Positions 31,079 through 40,019 are shown, numbered from the stretch's first letter. The stretch: 45,851 bases of DNA from an uncultured Collinsella sp. (GCA_900542125.1 UQMO01000012.1:1-45851); one strand, 5' to 3'. A program made the numbers and translations. Notes: generated by a model not told the origin, from the sequence alone.

Positions 31079-32956
31079 TTGCGCGTTCCATATCAAGACT
31101 GTTTTCATCTGATCGAGCCGCTGCTCGCCAAGGTCGAAAAGCCGAGTCGCTATATCGACCACGAGTGGGGCACGCTCTCAAAGGCCGATGCCGACTATCG
31201 CTGCTGCATGATCTATCCGGACGTGTATGAGGTCGGTCTGCCCAACCAGGGCATCGCCATTCTCTACAACATCCTTAATCAGGCCGAGGGCATTTCCTGC
31301 GAGCGCGGCTACGTGCCGTGGCCCGATATGGGCGATGCCATGCGCGAGGCGGGGATTCCGCTGCTGTCGCTCGAGGGCGCAGCGCCCGTGGCCTCGTTCG
31401 ACATCGTCGGCATGCACGTGCCGCACGAGATGGCCGTGACGAACTTCCTCGAAGCGCTCGATCTCGCCGGCATTCCGCTGCTGGCTGCCGACCGTACCGA
31501 GGACGATCCCATCATCGTCGCCGGTGGTCCCTCGGTGTATAACCCCGAGCCGTACGCTGCATTCTTCGATGCCATCCTCATTGGCGAGGGCGAGGAGTCA
31601 CTGCTCGAGATCTGCCAGCTGCATCGCCGCTTGCGCGACGAGGGCGTCTCGCGCGCTCAGATTGTCGAGCAGCTCGCGACGGTCGCCGGTACCTATGTGC
31701 CGTCCCTGTATGAGGTGCGTCATGACGAGCCCTGCTCGCCGCATGGCTACACCGTGCCGCGCGAGGGCAAGGACGTCCCGCCGGTAGTCTACAAGCGCGT
31801 CGTCGAGGACTTTGGTGCCACCAATCCGCTTTCTCAGTCGTGCGTGCCATATGCGCAGCTCGTTCACGATCGCCTGTCTATCGAGATCCTGCGTGGCTGC
31901 GCCCGCGGCTGCCGTTTTTGCCAGGCAGGCATGACGTATCGTCCGGTACGCGAGCGCTCGGCCGACCAGATCGTGTCCTCGGTGATTCAGGGCTTGGAAA
32001 AGACTGGCTATGACGAGGTGTCGCTTACCTCGCTTTCGACGACCGACCACTCCTGTATCCGCGACGTGCTCGGCAGGCTTAACCGTCGTCTGGAGGACAC
32101 GGGCATTCGCGTGTCCATTCCCTCGCAGCGCCTGGATTCATTTGGCGTTGATATGGCCGAGTCGGTCGCTGGCGAAAAGAAGGGCGGCCTGACGTTCGCG
32201 CCCGAGGCGGGCAGCCAGCGTATGCGCGACATCATCAACAAGAATGTGACTGAGGAGGACTTGGATCGCGCGGCCAAGGCGGCCTTCGAGGCTGGCTGGA
32301 ACCGCATGAAGCTCTACTTCATGATGGGCCTTCCCGGCGAGCGCGACGAGGACATCGTGGCTATCGCCAACCTGGCCGATCACGTGCTGGAGCTCGGCCG
32401 CTCCGTGGTGCCCAAGGCTCGTCGCGGCTCGATCTCGGTGTCCATCTCGGTTTCGGTCTTTATCCCCAAGGCTGCCACGCCGTTCCAGTGGTGCCCGCAG
32501 CTCGACTACGACGACGTCAAGCGTCGCCAGAAGCTGCTCATCACGAGCGTTCGCAACCGTGCCGTCCGCGTGCATTACCACGATGCCGAGACCTCGCTCA
32601 TCGAGGCCGCGCTTTCCCGCGCCGGTCGTGACATGACGCCCGTCATCATTGATGCTTGGCGCTCGGGCTCTCGCTTTGACGCCTGGGTAGAGCATTTCTC
32701 GCTCGATAACTGGAAGGAAGCTGCTGCCAAAAACGGCATCGACCTCAATGAGCTCGTGCACCTGCCCTACGAGTTGGACTGGCGCCTGCCGTGGGAGCAC
32801 GTGAGCCCCGGCTGCACGCGCGGCTTCCTCGAGCGCGAGTACCGTCGCTCGCTCGAGGGCGTCACGACTCCCGACTGTACCCGCACGTCGTGCACCGGCT
32901 GCGGGATCTGCCCCACGCTCCACGCCAAGAATGTATTGATGGGTGATCGCGCATGA
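31079..32956 (+). CDS. TIGR03960-type radical SAM protein with B12-like domain
   Basis: This 625-residue protein has an N-terminal cobalamin-binding-like domain (about 40-200), then the radical SAM domain with CARGCRFCQAG (three Cys for the 4Fe-4S cluster, about 272-282) and SLSTTDHS. Near the C-terminus a second Cys cluster (CTRTSCTGCGICP) may bind another iron-sulfur centre or metal. It belongs to the pair TIGR03960/TIGR03936, found next to rplU in many Gram-positive bacteria; the substrate is not firmly known to me. TTG 31079 is preceded by AGGGG. The next gene overlaps it by four bases (ATGA). Confidence 0.92.
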   Translation: MRVPYQDCFHLIEPLLAKVEKPSRYIDHEWGTLSKADADYRCCMIYPDVYEVGLPNQGIAILYNILNQAEGISCERGYVPWPDMGDAMREAGIPLLSLEGAAPVASFDIVGMHVPHEMAVTNFLEALDLAGIPLLAADRTEDDPIIVAGGPSVYNPEPYAAFFDAILIGEGEESLLEICQLHRRLRDEGVSRAQIVEQLATVAGTYVPSLYEVRHDEPCSPHGYTVPREGKDVPPVVYKRVVEDFGATNPLSQSCVPYAQLVHDRLSIEILRGCARGCRFCQAGMTYRPVRERSADQIVSSVIQGLEKTGYDEVSLTSLSTTDHSCIRDVLGRLNRRLEDTGIRVSIPSQRLDSFGVDMAESVAGEKKGGLTFAPEAGSQRMRDIINKNVTEEDLDRAAKAAFEAGWNRMKLYFMMGLPGERDEDIVAIANLADHVLELGRSVVPKARRGSISVSISVSVFIPKAATPFQWCPQLDYDDVKRRQKLLITSVRNRAVRVHYHDAETSLIEAALSRAGRDMTPVIIDAWRSGSRFDAWVEHFSLDNWKEAAAKNGIDLNELVHLPYELDWRLPWEHVSPGCTRGFLEREYRRSLEGVTTPDCTRTSCTGCGICPTLHAKNVLMGDRA

Positions 32957-33765
32957 GTGAACGCCTGACCGACAACCCCTCGCTCTTTAGGCTTCGTGTT
33001 CGTTATGGCAAGCGCGATCGCCTTAAGTACCTGGGCCATCTCGAAGTAATCCATACCATTGAGCGCATCGTGCGCCGTGCGGGACTTCCCTATGCCGTCA
33101 CGCAGGGCTTCTCTCCGCACATGCGCGTGGGCTTCTCTTCGGCGCTGCCGGTGGGTACGTCGTCGACCTGCGAGTGGTATGACCTGTTTATGACCGAGTT
33201 CGTGGCGCTCGACGAGGCGTTTGGGCGCCTGGCTGCGGCGTCTCCGGCCGATCTGGCGCCCATCGAGGCGGCGTACATCGACGTGCGCACGCCGGCGTTG
33301 ACGGCGCAGCTCACGCGCCTGTCGTATCGCATCGACCTGCACTTGGATCCCGAGGCGCCCGTAAGCGCCGACGAGGTGCGTCGTGCGCTCGACACGCTGC
33401 GCGCGGGCAATGGCATCGACTACGCGCGCGGAAAAAAGAGCAAGCGCTTGGATTTGGATCACACGCTCGTGGGCTATGAGCTCACGGCGGGGGAGCGCCC
33501 GGACCATTTGGTGCTCATGCTCGACACCCATGCCGACAACGAGGGCTCCATGCGTCCGGAAATTTTGCTTTCCGCTGCTGATGTTTTGTTGCAGGGCTTG
33601 ACCCCGGGCGTGGATGCACCTATTGTTTCCACCGGTATGCAAGACCTCGTGACCATCTGCTCCTACGATGTCGAGCGTCAGAATCAAGCATGCGAGGACG
33701 ACGAGGGCCGACTCGTCAGCCCCATACCTGTGCGAACTTGTGGATTTGCTCCACATACTCGTTGA
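32953..33765 (+). CDS. TIGR03936 (DUF2344) protein
   Basis: This is the 270-residue partner of the radical SAM protein. RVRYGKRDRLKYLGHLEVIHTIERIVRRAGLP and TQGFSPHMRVGFSSALPVGTSS are the family's hallmark segments (about 14-80). Many bacteria have an RNase G gene between this gene and rplU; here there is none. ATG 32953 overlaps the upstream stop, indicating coupling. Its stop codon is embedded in the -35 box of the rplU promoter. Function is unknown; a tRNA or ribosome modification role has been suggested from its neighbours. Confidence 0.9.
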   Translation: MSERLTDNPSLFRLRVRYGKRDRLKYLGHLEVIHTIERIVRRAGLPYAVTQGFSPHMRVGFSSALPVGTSSTCEWYDLFMTEFVALDEAFGRLAAASPADLAPIEAAYIDVRTPALTAQLTRLSYRIDLHLDPEAPVSADEVRRALDTLRAGNGIDYARGKKSKRLDLDHTLVGYELTAGERPDHLVLMLDTHADNEGSMRPEILLSAADVLLQGLTPGVDAPIVSTGMQDLVTICSYDVERQNQACEDDEGRLVSPIPVRTCGFAPHTR

Positions 33766-33790
33766 CGGGGGTATTTTCGCCTGCTACTAT
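33762..33790 (+). promoter_or_regulatory. Promoter of rplU-rpmA
   Basis: TTGACG (33762-33767) and TACTAT (33785-33790) are separated by 17 bases. The TGA stop of the upstream gene (33763-33765) lies inside the -35 box. The rplU start is 42 bases after the -10, leaving a leader of about 36 nt. Confidence 0.75.
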
Positions 33791-33832
33791 ATTCGGCTGT
33801 TGCACTAACTGATGCATGAAGGGCAAGTAAAC

Positions 33833-34207
33833 ATGTACGCAATCGTTAACACGGGCGGCAAGCAGTACAAGGTCGCCACCGACGATGTCATCACCGTCGA
33901 GAAGATCGAGGGCAATGAGGGCGACAAGGTCACCCTGCCGGTTATCTTCCTCAACGATGGTAAGAAGATCGTCACCGATCCCGACAAGCTGGCCAAGGCC
34001 AAGGTTACCGCTCAGATCGTTGAGCAGTTCAAGGGCGAGAAGCAGCTGGTCTTCAAGTTCCACAAGCGCAAGCGCTATCGTCGTCTGAAGGGTCACCGTC
34101 AGCAGCTCACCAAGCTGAAGATCGTGAAGGTTCAGGCTACCTCCCGCGCCAAGAAGGCTGTCAAGGCAGAGGCTGAGGCTGTTGCCGAGGCTCCCGTCGC
34201 CGAGTAG
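33833..34207 (+). CDS. rplU: Ribosomal protein bL21
   Basis: The 124-residue large-subunit protein starts MYAIVNTGGKQYKV and carries FKFHKRKRYRRLKGHRQ, the 23S rRNA-binding segment (about 77-93). The last ~20 residues are an Ala/Glu/Val-rich extension beyond the core. ATG 33833 was chosen by the conserved N-terminus; AAGGG lies nine bases upstream. rpmA follows 33 bases downstream, the usual order. Confidence 0.97.
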   Translation: MYAIVNTGGKQYKVATDDVITVEKIEGNEGDKVTLPVIFLNDGKKIVTDPDKLAKAKVTAQIVEQFKGEKQLVFKFHKRKRYRRLKGHRQQLTKLKIVKVQATSRAKKAVKAEAEAVAEAPVAE

Positions 34208-34240
34208 ATTACACTCGTAACGAAAGAGTAGGTATACACA

Positions 34241-34498
34241 ATGGCACACAAAAAAGGACTCGGTTCCTCCCGTAATGGCCGTGACTCCCGCGGTCAGCGC
34301 CTTGGCACGAAGCGCTATGCCGGCCAGACGGTAACCACGGGCACGATTCTCGTCCGTCAGCACGGCACGCACATCCACCCGGGTGAGAACGTTGGCCGTG
34401 GTAAGGACGACACGCTGTTCGCGCTGGTCGACGGTACCGTTGAGTTCCACAAGGGTATCAAGCACAGGGTCAGCGTACGCCCGCTCGCGAACGCGTAA
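34241..34498 (+). CDS. rpmA: Ribosomal protein bL27
   Basis: The 85-residue protein begins MAHKKGLGSSRNGRDSRGQRLG and continues with GTILVRQHGTHIHPG. The N-terminus starts directly with the mature form (AHKKG), so there is no cleaved N-terminal peptide of the kind seen in Firmicutes. It is followed by a strong terminator before obgE. Confidence 0.97.
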   Translation: MAHKKGLGSSRNGRDSRGQRLGTKRYAGQTVTTGTILVRQHGTHIHPGENVGRGKDDTLFALVDGTVEFHKGIKHRVSVRPLANA

Positions 34499-34523
34499 TT
34501 CACCCTTCATAGAGCACATATGT

Positions 34524-34567
34524 GGGAGGCACTTGAGTTTTAGGATTCAAGGGTCTCCCTCTTTTTT
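34524..34567 (+). terminator. Terminator after rpmA
   Basis: GGGAGGCACTTGA (34524-34536) pairs at about 11 of 13 positions with TCAAGGGTCTCCC, followed by TCTTTTTT. It separates rplU-rpmA from obgE. Confidence 0.85.
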
Positions 34568-34583
34568 GTAGGAGGCGATTCTG

Positions 34584-36050
34584 TTGTCACAGTTCACCGA
34601 TATCAGCCGCATTAACGTGTGCGGCGGCGACGGCGGAGCCGGATGCATGTCGTTTAGGCGCGAGGCATTTGTCCCCAAGGGCGGCCCCGATGGCGGCGAC
34701 GGCGGTCGTGGCGGCAATGTCGTCATCCAGGCCGATGCTCAGCTGTCTTCGCTGATCGATTACCGCTTTAAGCATCACTTTCGCGCCGAGCGCGGCACGC
34801 ACGGGCAGGGTGCCCGTCGTAACGGCAAGAGCGGCGAGGACCTGATTCTCAAGGTCCCTATGGGTACCGTGGTGCGCGAGCTCGACCCCGAGACGCAGAC
34901 CCCGATGTTCGAGATTGCCGATCTGGTGCATGATGGCGAGCGCGTTGTCGTGGCCCCTGGTGGCGCCGGTGGTCTCGGCAATACGCACTTTGTGACGTCG
35001 GTGCGCCGCGCGCCCGCGTTCGCCCAGCTGGGCGAGCCGGCCGAGGAGCACTGGATTGAGCTCGAGATGAAGCTCATGGCCGATGCCGCGCTCGTGGGCT
35101 TCCCCTCGGTGGGTAAGTCATCTCTCATCGCGCGCATGAGTGCCGCCCGCCCCAAGATCGCCGACTACCCGTTTACCACGCTCGTGCCGAATCTCGGCAT
35201 GGTGCGTGCCGGCGAATATTCTTACGTCGTTGCCGACGTTCCCGGTTTGATCGAGGGCGCGAGCGAGGGCAAGGGCCTGGGCCACCAGTTCCTGCGCCAC
35301 ATTGAGCGTACGGCTCTGATCATGCATGTCGTCGACATGACGGGTGGTTTTGAGGATCGCGATCCGGTCGAGGATTATCGCATCATCAACCGCGAGCTCG
35401 AGCAGTATGGCGCCGAGCTTTCGGAGCGTCCGCAGATCGTTGTTGCCAACAAGTGCGACGCGCCGGGCACGGCCGATAAGATTGCCGACCTCAAGCGCGC
35501 AGCGCTCGACGATGGACATATGTTCTTTGCCGTGTCTGCCGTGACGGGCGCCGGCCTCAACACGCTGATGCTTGCCGTGGGCGAGCAGGTGGCTAAGCTG
35601 CGCGCCGAGTTGGCTGTCTCGGATGAGCCGGTCGTTCTGCGCGACGATGAATGGGAGCGCCGCCGCCTGCAGCGCGAGAAGCGTTTCCGCATTGTCCAGG
35701 AAGAGCCCGGTGCCTTCCGCGTGGTCGGTCGTGCCATTGAGCGTATGGTCATCCAGACCGACTGGGAAAACGAGGAAGCCGTCATTTACCTGCAGCATAA
35801 GTTTGCGCGTATGGGTGTTGACGACGCGCTCGAGAAGGCCGGTTGCCGTGCGGGCGACGAGGTCCGCATTTGCCAGCGCGCCTTTGACTTTGAGGGCGCC
35901 GAGGACTTCTCGGAGTACGAGGAGCTCGAGGATGCTGGCGAGGACGTTGCCGTTGAAGCCATTGACGTGGCCGATGCTGCGGATGAGGGAGTCGAGGTTG
36001 TCGATGCGGCGGATGCCGCGGACGATACCGAGACACCGGAGGGCGAGTAA
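34584..36050 (+). CDS. obgE: GTPase ObgE/CgtA
   Basis: This ribosome-associated GTPase acts in 50S assembly and stress control. The 488 residues comprise the glycine-rich Obg fold (about 1-160, GGDGGAGCMSFRREAF), the G domain (G1 GFPSVGKS 172-179, FTTLVPNLG, DVPG, NKCD), an OCT domain (about 355-430, EPGAFRVVGRAIERMV) and a ~50-residue Asp/Glu/Ala/Val-rich tail. TTG 34584 follows GTAGGAGGCG. nadD begins three bases after the stop. Confidence 0.96.
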   Translation: MSQFTDISRINVCGGDGGAGCMSFRREAFVPKGGPDGGDGGRGGNVVIQADAQLSSLIDYRFKHHFRAERGTHGQGARRNGKSGEDLILKVPMGTVVRELDPETQTPMFEIADLVHDGERVVVAPGGAGGLGNTHFVTSVRRAPAFAQLGEPAEEHWIELEMKLMADAALVGFPSVGKSSLIARMSAARPKIADYPFTTLVPNLGMVRAGEYSYVVADVPGLIEGASEGKGLGHQFLRHIERTALIMHVVDMTGGFEDRDPVEDYRIINRELEQYGAELSERPQIVVANKCDAPGTADKIADLKRAALDDGHMFFAVSAVTGAGLNTLMLAVGEQVAKLRAELAVSDEPVVLRDDEWERRRLQREKRFRIVQEEPGAFRVVGRAIERMVIQTDWENEEAVIYLQHKFARMGVDDALEKAGCRAGDEVRICQRAFDFEGAEDFSEYEELEDAGEDVAVEAIDVADAADEGVEVVDAADAADDTETPEGE

Positions 36051-36053
36051 GCC

Positions 36054-36731
36054 ATGTCGCTGCGCGGTGGAATCGGTTTGCCCGAGCTTCCTCTAGAGGA
36101 CGGGCAGGAGTTTAGGCTCGGTATTATGGGTGGCACCTTTGATCCCATCCATTACGGGCACCTGGTGACCGCCGAGCAGGCGCGCGAGTCGCTCGACTTG
36201 GACGCTGTGCTCTTTATGCCGGCGGGCTCTCCTGCCTTTAAGCTTGACAAGCCGGTGACGCCTGCCGAGGACCGTTATGCCATGACGGTCCTCGCCACCG
36301 CTGCGAACCCGGCCTTTTTGGCGAGCCGGTTCGAGATCGACCGCCCGGGCGTAACCTATACGGCCGATACGCTTCATGCCCTTCGCGACTTTTACCCGCC
36401 GCAGGTAAAGCTCTACTTTATTACGGGCGCCGACGCGATTATCGATATTGTGACCTGGCATGATGCCGAACGAATCGCTGAGCTTGCTACCTTTATTGCG
36501 GCGACACGACCGGGCTTTGATATCGATACGGCGCGTGCCCGAATCAAAGAGTCGGGGCTGCCGTTCGACGTGCGCTATATTCAGATTCCGGCGCTGGCGA
36601 TCAGCTCGACGAACATTCGTAAGCGAGTTGCCCGCGGCATGAGCGTGCGCTATCTTACGAGCGAGTCCGTGCTCGGCTACATTCGCAAACGCAGGCTATA
36701 TGCCGATTTGGGCCAAGAAGATTTTGAGTGA
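36054..36731 (+). CDS. nadD: Nicotinate-nucleotide adenylyltransferase
   Basis: NadD makes deamido-NAD from nicotinate mononucleotide and ATP. The 225-residue protein has the nucleotidyltransferase motif IMGGTFDPIHYGHL (about 24-37), ITGADAIIDIVTW, and the second signature ISSTNIRKRV near 180. A ~20-residue N-terminal extension precedes the first strand. ATG 36054 lies three bases after obgE, so translation is probably coupled. Confidence 0.95.
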   Translation: MSLRGGIGLPELPLEDGQEFRLGIMGGTFDPIHYGHLVTAEQARESLDLDAVLFMPAGSPAFKLDKPVTPAEDRYAMTVLATAANPAFLASRFEIDRPGVTYTADTLHALRDFYPPQVKLYFITGADAIIDIVTWHDAERIAELATFIAATRPGFDIDTARARIKESGLPFDVRYIQIPALAISSTNIRKRVARGMSVRYLTSESVLGYIRKRRLYADLGQEDFE

Positions 36732-36743
36732 TGGGGGTCTACG

Positions 36744-37352
36744 TTGTCGGTAGAGGATCAGTTTGAGGGCGATGAGCGCGCGCTGCTCAAGCGCATTCAA
36801 GAGCTGCTCGATGTTCGCATGAAGGATAAGCGCAAGCGCTATGTGCATTCGCTGGGTGTTGCCGAGACCGCACTTCATCTGGCCGAGGTCTACGGCGTTG
36901 ACCGCTTTGATGCCGCTGCCGCCGGACTGATCCATGACTGGGACAAAGTGCTCTCCGACGACGAGCTGGTCACGCGCGCTCTGCATTACGGCATTAAGAT
37001 TGCCGGCTCTCCTTCCGCCGCGACGCCGCTTTTGCATGGCCCTGTTGCCGCCTATGAACTTCCGCAGCTTTTTCCCGAGCTGTCGCCGGCGGTCTTTCAG
37101 GCTGTCGACCGTCACACCGTGGGCGCTTGCGACATGACGCCGCTCGATATGGTGGTCTTTGTGGCTGATGCCATCGAACCCAACCGCCACGGCGATTATG
37201 CCCATGCGCTGCGCAAGATGGTGGGGGAGTCGACGCTCGACGAGTTGTTCTTCTCCTGTTTTGCGCAGGGTTTGGTCTATGTGATTCAGTCCGGGCGCTA
37301 TCTTTATCCCACGGCTATTTCGATTTACAACCATTACGCCCAGCTGCGCTAG
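36744..37352 (+). CDS. yqeK: HD-domain Ap4A hydrolase YqeK
   Basis: The YqeK family cleaves diadenosine tetraphosphate symmetrically. The 202-residue protein has the HD pattern: YVHSLGVAETALHLAE (metal His), GLIHDWDKVL (the HD pair), HGPVAAYELP and RHTVGA. TTG 36744 follows GGGGG at about seven bases. It lies between nadD and rsfS, the standard order in Gram-positive bacteria. Confidence 0.92.
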   Translation: MSVEDQFEGDERALLKRIQELLDVRMKDKRKRYVHSLGVAETALHLAEVYGVDRFDAAAAGLIHDWDKVLSDDELVTRALHYGIKIAGSPSAATPLLHGPVAAYELPQLFPELSPAVFQAVDRHTVGACDMTPLDMVVFVADAIEPNRHGDYAHALRKMVGESTLDELFFSCFAQGLVYVIQSGRYLYPTAISIYNHYAQLR

Positions 37353-37379
37353 CTCGGGCTGTCTAGAAAGAGGTATTCC

Positions 37380-37835
37380 ATGGCCGACGAGACCATGACC
37401 GACGAGCAGATTCTTGAAGGTGTGGAGCACAAGAGCTTCGTCGCCACGTCCGACCGCACTGCCGCCTCGCTGTCTGCGAGCGGTGTCGCCGCCGAGGATG
37501 TCGCCCGCGCCGCCGCGCAGGCCGCCTACGACAAGAAGGGCGAGGACGTTCAGGTGCTCGACCTGACCGAGCTTTCCGACGTATGCGACTACTTTGTGCT
37601 TGCCACCGGTACCAACAACCGCCAGGTCGATTCTATCGTCGACGAGATCGAGGAGAAGGTCGCCGAGGCTTGCGGCGAGCACCCGTTCTCCATCGAGGGT
37701 CGCGAGCAGAAGACCTGGATGCTCATGGACTATGGTTCGGTTGTCGTCCACGTCTTCACTCCCGAAGCCCGCGACTTCTACCGCCTCGAGAAACTCTGGG
37801 GAGACGCCCCCCAGCTCCCCCTCAACCTCCTCTAG
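37380..37835 (+). CDS. rsfS: Ribosomal silencing factor RsfS
   Basis: RsfS binds bL14 and blocks subunit joining. The core (about 38-151) contains DVQVLDLTELSDVCDYFVLATGTNNRQVDSIVDEIEEK, then EQKTWMLMDYGSVVVHVF and YRLEKLWGDAP. The first ~37 residues are an Ala-rich extension not needed for the fold. AAAGAGG precedes ATG 37380. It ends the obgE-nadD-yqeK-rsfS group. Confidence 0.95.
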   Translation: MADETMTDEQILEGVEHKSFVATSDRTAASLSASGVAAEDVARAAAQAAYDKKGEDVQVLDLTELSDVCDYFVLATGTNNRQVDSIVDEIEEKVAEACGEHPFSIEGREQKTWMLMDYGSVVVHVFTPEARDFYRLEKLWGDAPQLPLNLL

Positions 37836-37840
37836 TAGCT

Positions 37841-37865
37841 CATTTGAGACGGGGTTAGCTACCCT
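37841..37865. repeat. Partial copy of the 12116-12241 repeat end
   Basis: CATTTGAGACGGGGTTAGCTACCCT resembles 12125-12152 with one substitution in the first half and a five-base deletion. It probably comes from the same dispersed noncoding element. Confidence 0.45.
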
Positions 37866-37878
37866 CACGCATATCGCC

Positions 37879-37919
37879 GGGCAGTTGCGGTTTTCCGCAC
37901 CTGCCCCGCTTTCTTTTTG
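37879..37919 (+). terminator. Terminator after rsfS
   Basis: GGGCAGTTGCGG (37879-37890) pairs with CCGCACCTGCCC (37895-37906) with one mismatch. TTTCTTTTT follows. Confidence 0.85.
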
Positions 37920-37930
37920 CCCAAAGGCGG

Positions 37931-39184
37931 TTAATCGTTGAAACGGGATTGGCGGCCGAAGGAAAGGGCGGTGTCGCCGAATTTGTCTCGGACGGCGTCG
38001 ATGGCGACGGAGAGGTCGCGGCGGTCGCTGGATTGGGCTCCGCGGTCATCGATCTCGCAGAACAGGTCAGTCTGGATGCCGCCTTGGTGGTCGAAGTCGC
38101 TCATGCCGATGCCGGCTAAGCGAACATGCATGCCTTCTTGCCAGATGTTGTCGAGCAGTTCGAGTGCAACCGCCACGAAGATGTTCTCATCGTCGGTTGG
38201 ATGAGGCAGCCGGCGCTGTGCCGTACGCCCGCTTCCATACGAATACTTGAGCTTGAGCGTTACCGTGGCACCCGTCAGCCCCTGACGGCGCAGACGGCGT
38301 CCCACCGACTCACCCAGCAGCGCAATCGCCGCCTCAATATCCCCACGCTCAGTCAAATCTTTCGCAAAGGTGCGTTCATTACTGACCGACTTGACCTCAC
38401 GCTCCTCATCGAGACTCGTGACTTCGGAGATTTCGAGTCCCAGCGCACGCTGGCGCATGCGTTCGCCGTTGACGCCAAAAATAGAGGCCAAGGTGGATTC
38501 TGGTGCACGTGATAGTTCGCCGAGGGTGTAGATGCGCATGAGGCGCAGTCGCTCCTCGGCCGAGCGTCCGATGCCGCTCATGGCAGATACCGGCAGCGTG
38601 GCCAAAAAGCGCTGCTCGGTTCCGGGGCGCACAATCGTCAATCCAAACGGCTTGTCACGCTCGCTTGCGATCTTTGCGACCGTCTTGTTGCAGCCCACGC
38701 CAATGGAACAGGTCACTCCCAGTCCTGCCACGCGGTCGCTTATACGTCGCGCAACCAGCAGCGGGTTTTCGGGCGCAAAGCGACCCGGTGTGATATCGAT
38801 AAAGGCTTCGTCGATGGATACGCGCTCCACGCGCGGCGTCTCCTCGGCAAGAATCGCCATGACCTGCGCGCTGACCTCGCGGTAACGATCAAAGTGCCCG
38901 TGTGTCCAAATGGCTTGCGGGCACAAGCGCCGCGCCTCGGCCGAGGCCATGGCAGAGTGCACGCCAAAGCGACGCGCCTCATACGAACACGTGGACACGA
39001 CGCCACGCGAATCGGCGTCTCCGCCCACGATGAGCGGCTTTCCGCGCCACTCGGGATGATCGAGCATCTCCACGCTCGCAAAAAACGCATCGAGGTCCAT
39101 CAGGCCCACCGCCGGACCCGTCCAGGGAGGCGGCGTGACGCCCATGGCATCCTCATAACCGTATGTATGTTCGCGTCTTTCCAT
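37931..39184 (-). CDS. dinB: DNA polymerase IV (DinB)
   Basis: This is a 417-residue Y-family translesion polymerase. MDLDAFFASVE holds the first catalytic Asp and the steric gate, SIDEAFIDIT the acidic pair, and SIGVGCNKTVAKIASERDKP the fingers/palm segment. An HhH region (MSGIGRSAEERL) and little-finger domain follow. QTDLF near the C-terminus fits a beta-clamp binding motif. It is convergent with rsfS. ATG 39184 has no Shine-Dalgarno; a TATACT lies six bases upstream, so the mRNA may be leaderless. No LexA-like palindrome was seen upstream. Confidence 0.95.
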   Translation of the reverse strand: MERREHTYGYEDAMGVTPPPWTGPAVGLMDLDAFFASVEMLDHPEWRGKPLIVGGDADSRGVVSTCSYEARRFGVHSAMASAEARRLCPQAIWTHGHFDRYREVSAQVMAILAEETPRVERVSIDEAFIDITPGRFAPENPLLVARRISDRVAGLGVTCSIGVGCNKTVAKIASERDKPFGLTIVRPGTEQRFLATLPVSAMSGIGRSAEERLRLMRIYTLGELSRAPESTLASIFGVNGERMRQRALGLEISEVTSLDEEREVKSVSNERTFAKDLTERGDIEAAIALLGESVGRRLRRQGLTGATVTLKLKYSYGSGRTAQRRLPHPTDDENIFVAVALELLDNIWQEGMHVRLAGIGMSDFDHQGGIQTDLFCEIDDRGAQSSDRRDLSVAIDAVRDKFGDTALSFGRQSRFND

Positions 39185-39300
39185 GTCATGAGTATACCGC
39201 GCAGCTCATGTGGGGTGCGTGTATGTGCTTGCAAATCCCGAATTCTTGTCTAAGATATGGATTTGCCCTCGACTACACCGAAGAAGTTGGTCTCACGGAC

Positions 39301-39329
39301 TTCACCTGCCCGCGTCGATGGCGTATTAT
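39301..39329 (+). promoter_or_regulatory. Promoter of the rpsP operon
   Basis: TTCACC (39301-39306) and TATTAT (39324-39329) are separated by 17 bases. They lie 56 bases before the rpsP start and drive rpsP-khpA-rimM-trmD. Confidence 0.55.
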
Positions 39330-39385
39330 GTTCAACTGTTTGTTTGTAGTTGCAGCCTAAAGCTGCTTGGTTGGAGGAGTTTCCT

Positions 39386-39727
39386 TTGGCAGTCAAGATT
39401 CGCCTTGCTCGTCACGGCGCTAAGAAGCGTCCGTACTACCGTGTCGTCGTCGCCGATTCCCGCGCCCCGCGTGACGGTCGTATCATCGAGGAGGTTGGCC
39501 GCTACAACCCGATGACCGCCCCCAAGACCATCAACCTCGACCTCGAGAAGATCGCCGACTGGCAGTCCAAGGGCGCTCAGCTCACCGACGCCGTCGCTGC
39601 TCTGGTCAAGGCCGCCAACGAGGGCGAGAAGACCGAGACCGTCGTCAAGAAGTCCAAGAAGCAGCTCGCCAAAGAGGCCGAGGCCGCTAAGGCTGCCGCT
39701 GAGGCCGCTGAGGGCGCCGAGGAGTAA
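39386..39727 (+). CDS. rpsP: Ribosomal protein bS16
   Basis: The 113-residue small-subunit protein starts with AVKIRLARHGAKKRPYYRVVVADSR after the initiator. Beyond residue ~85 it has a Lys/Ala/Glu-rich extension. TTG 39386 was chosen because GGAGGAG (39373-39379) lies six bases upstream and the protein then begins at the conserved N-terminus. It heads rpsP-khpA-rimM-trmD, the standard order. Confidence 0.96.
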   Translation: MAVKIRLARHGAKKRPYYRVVVADSRAPRDGRIIEEVGRYNPMTAPKTINLDLEKIADWQSKGAQLTDAVAALVKAANEGEKTETVVKKSKKQLAKEAEAAKAAAEAAEGAEE

Positions 39728-39730
39728 ATC

Positions 39731-40015
39731 GTGCCTGAGGTTGACGCTGCACAGCTCGAGGGTGAGGCAATGCTCTCAGATCGCATCGCCGATCTCGTCG
39801 AATATCTCGTTGTTCAGATCGTCGACGACCCGGATTCCGTGAGCCTTGAGGTCATCGATGGTGACGACGCCTCTACGATTGAGGTTTCGGTCGCCGAGGA
39901 TGACGTCGCTAAGGTCATCGGCCGTCGTGGCCGTACCATCAAGGCCATTCGCACGCTCGCCCGTGCACTGGCCGCTCGCCTCGACACTGCTGTCGAGGTA
40001 GAGGTTCTGGGCTAG
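39731..40015 (+). CDS. khpA: KH-domain RNA-binding protein KhpA
   Basis: This 94-residue single KH-domain protein has the RNA-binding loop IGRRGRTIKAIRTL (about 62-75). KhpA binds many small RNAs and, with KhpB, influences cell elongation in streptococci. GTG 39731 was chosen because GAGGAG lies six bases upstream, inside the end of rpsP. This gives a ~14-residue N-terminal extension compared with typical ~80-residue homologues; ATG 39770 is an alternative. Confidence 0.92.
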   Translation: MPEVDAAQLEGEAMLSDRIADLVEYLVVQIVDDPDSVSLEVIDGDDASTIEVSVAEDDVAKVIGRRGRTIKAIRTLARALAARLDTAVEVEVLG

Positions 40016-40019
40016 GACC

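Noticed and set aside
39185..39260. SOS/LexA box upstream of dinB
   Set aside because: No GAACN4GTTC-like palindrome is present; GAATTC alone is not enough.
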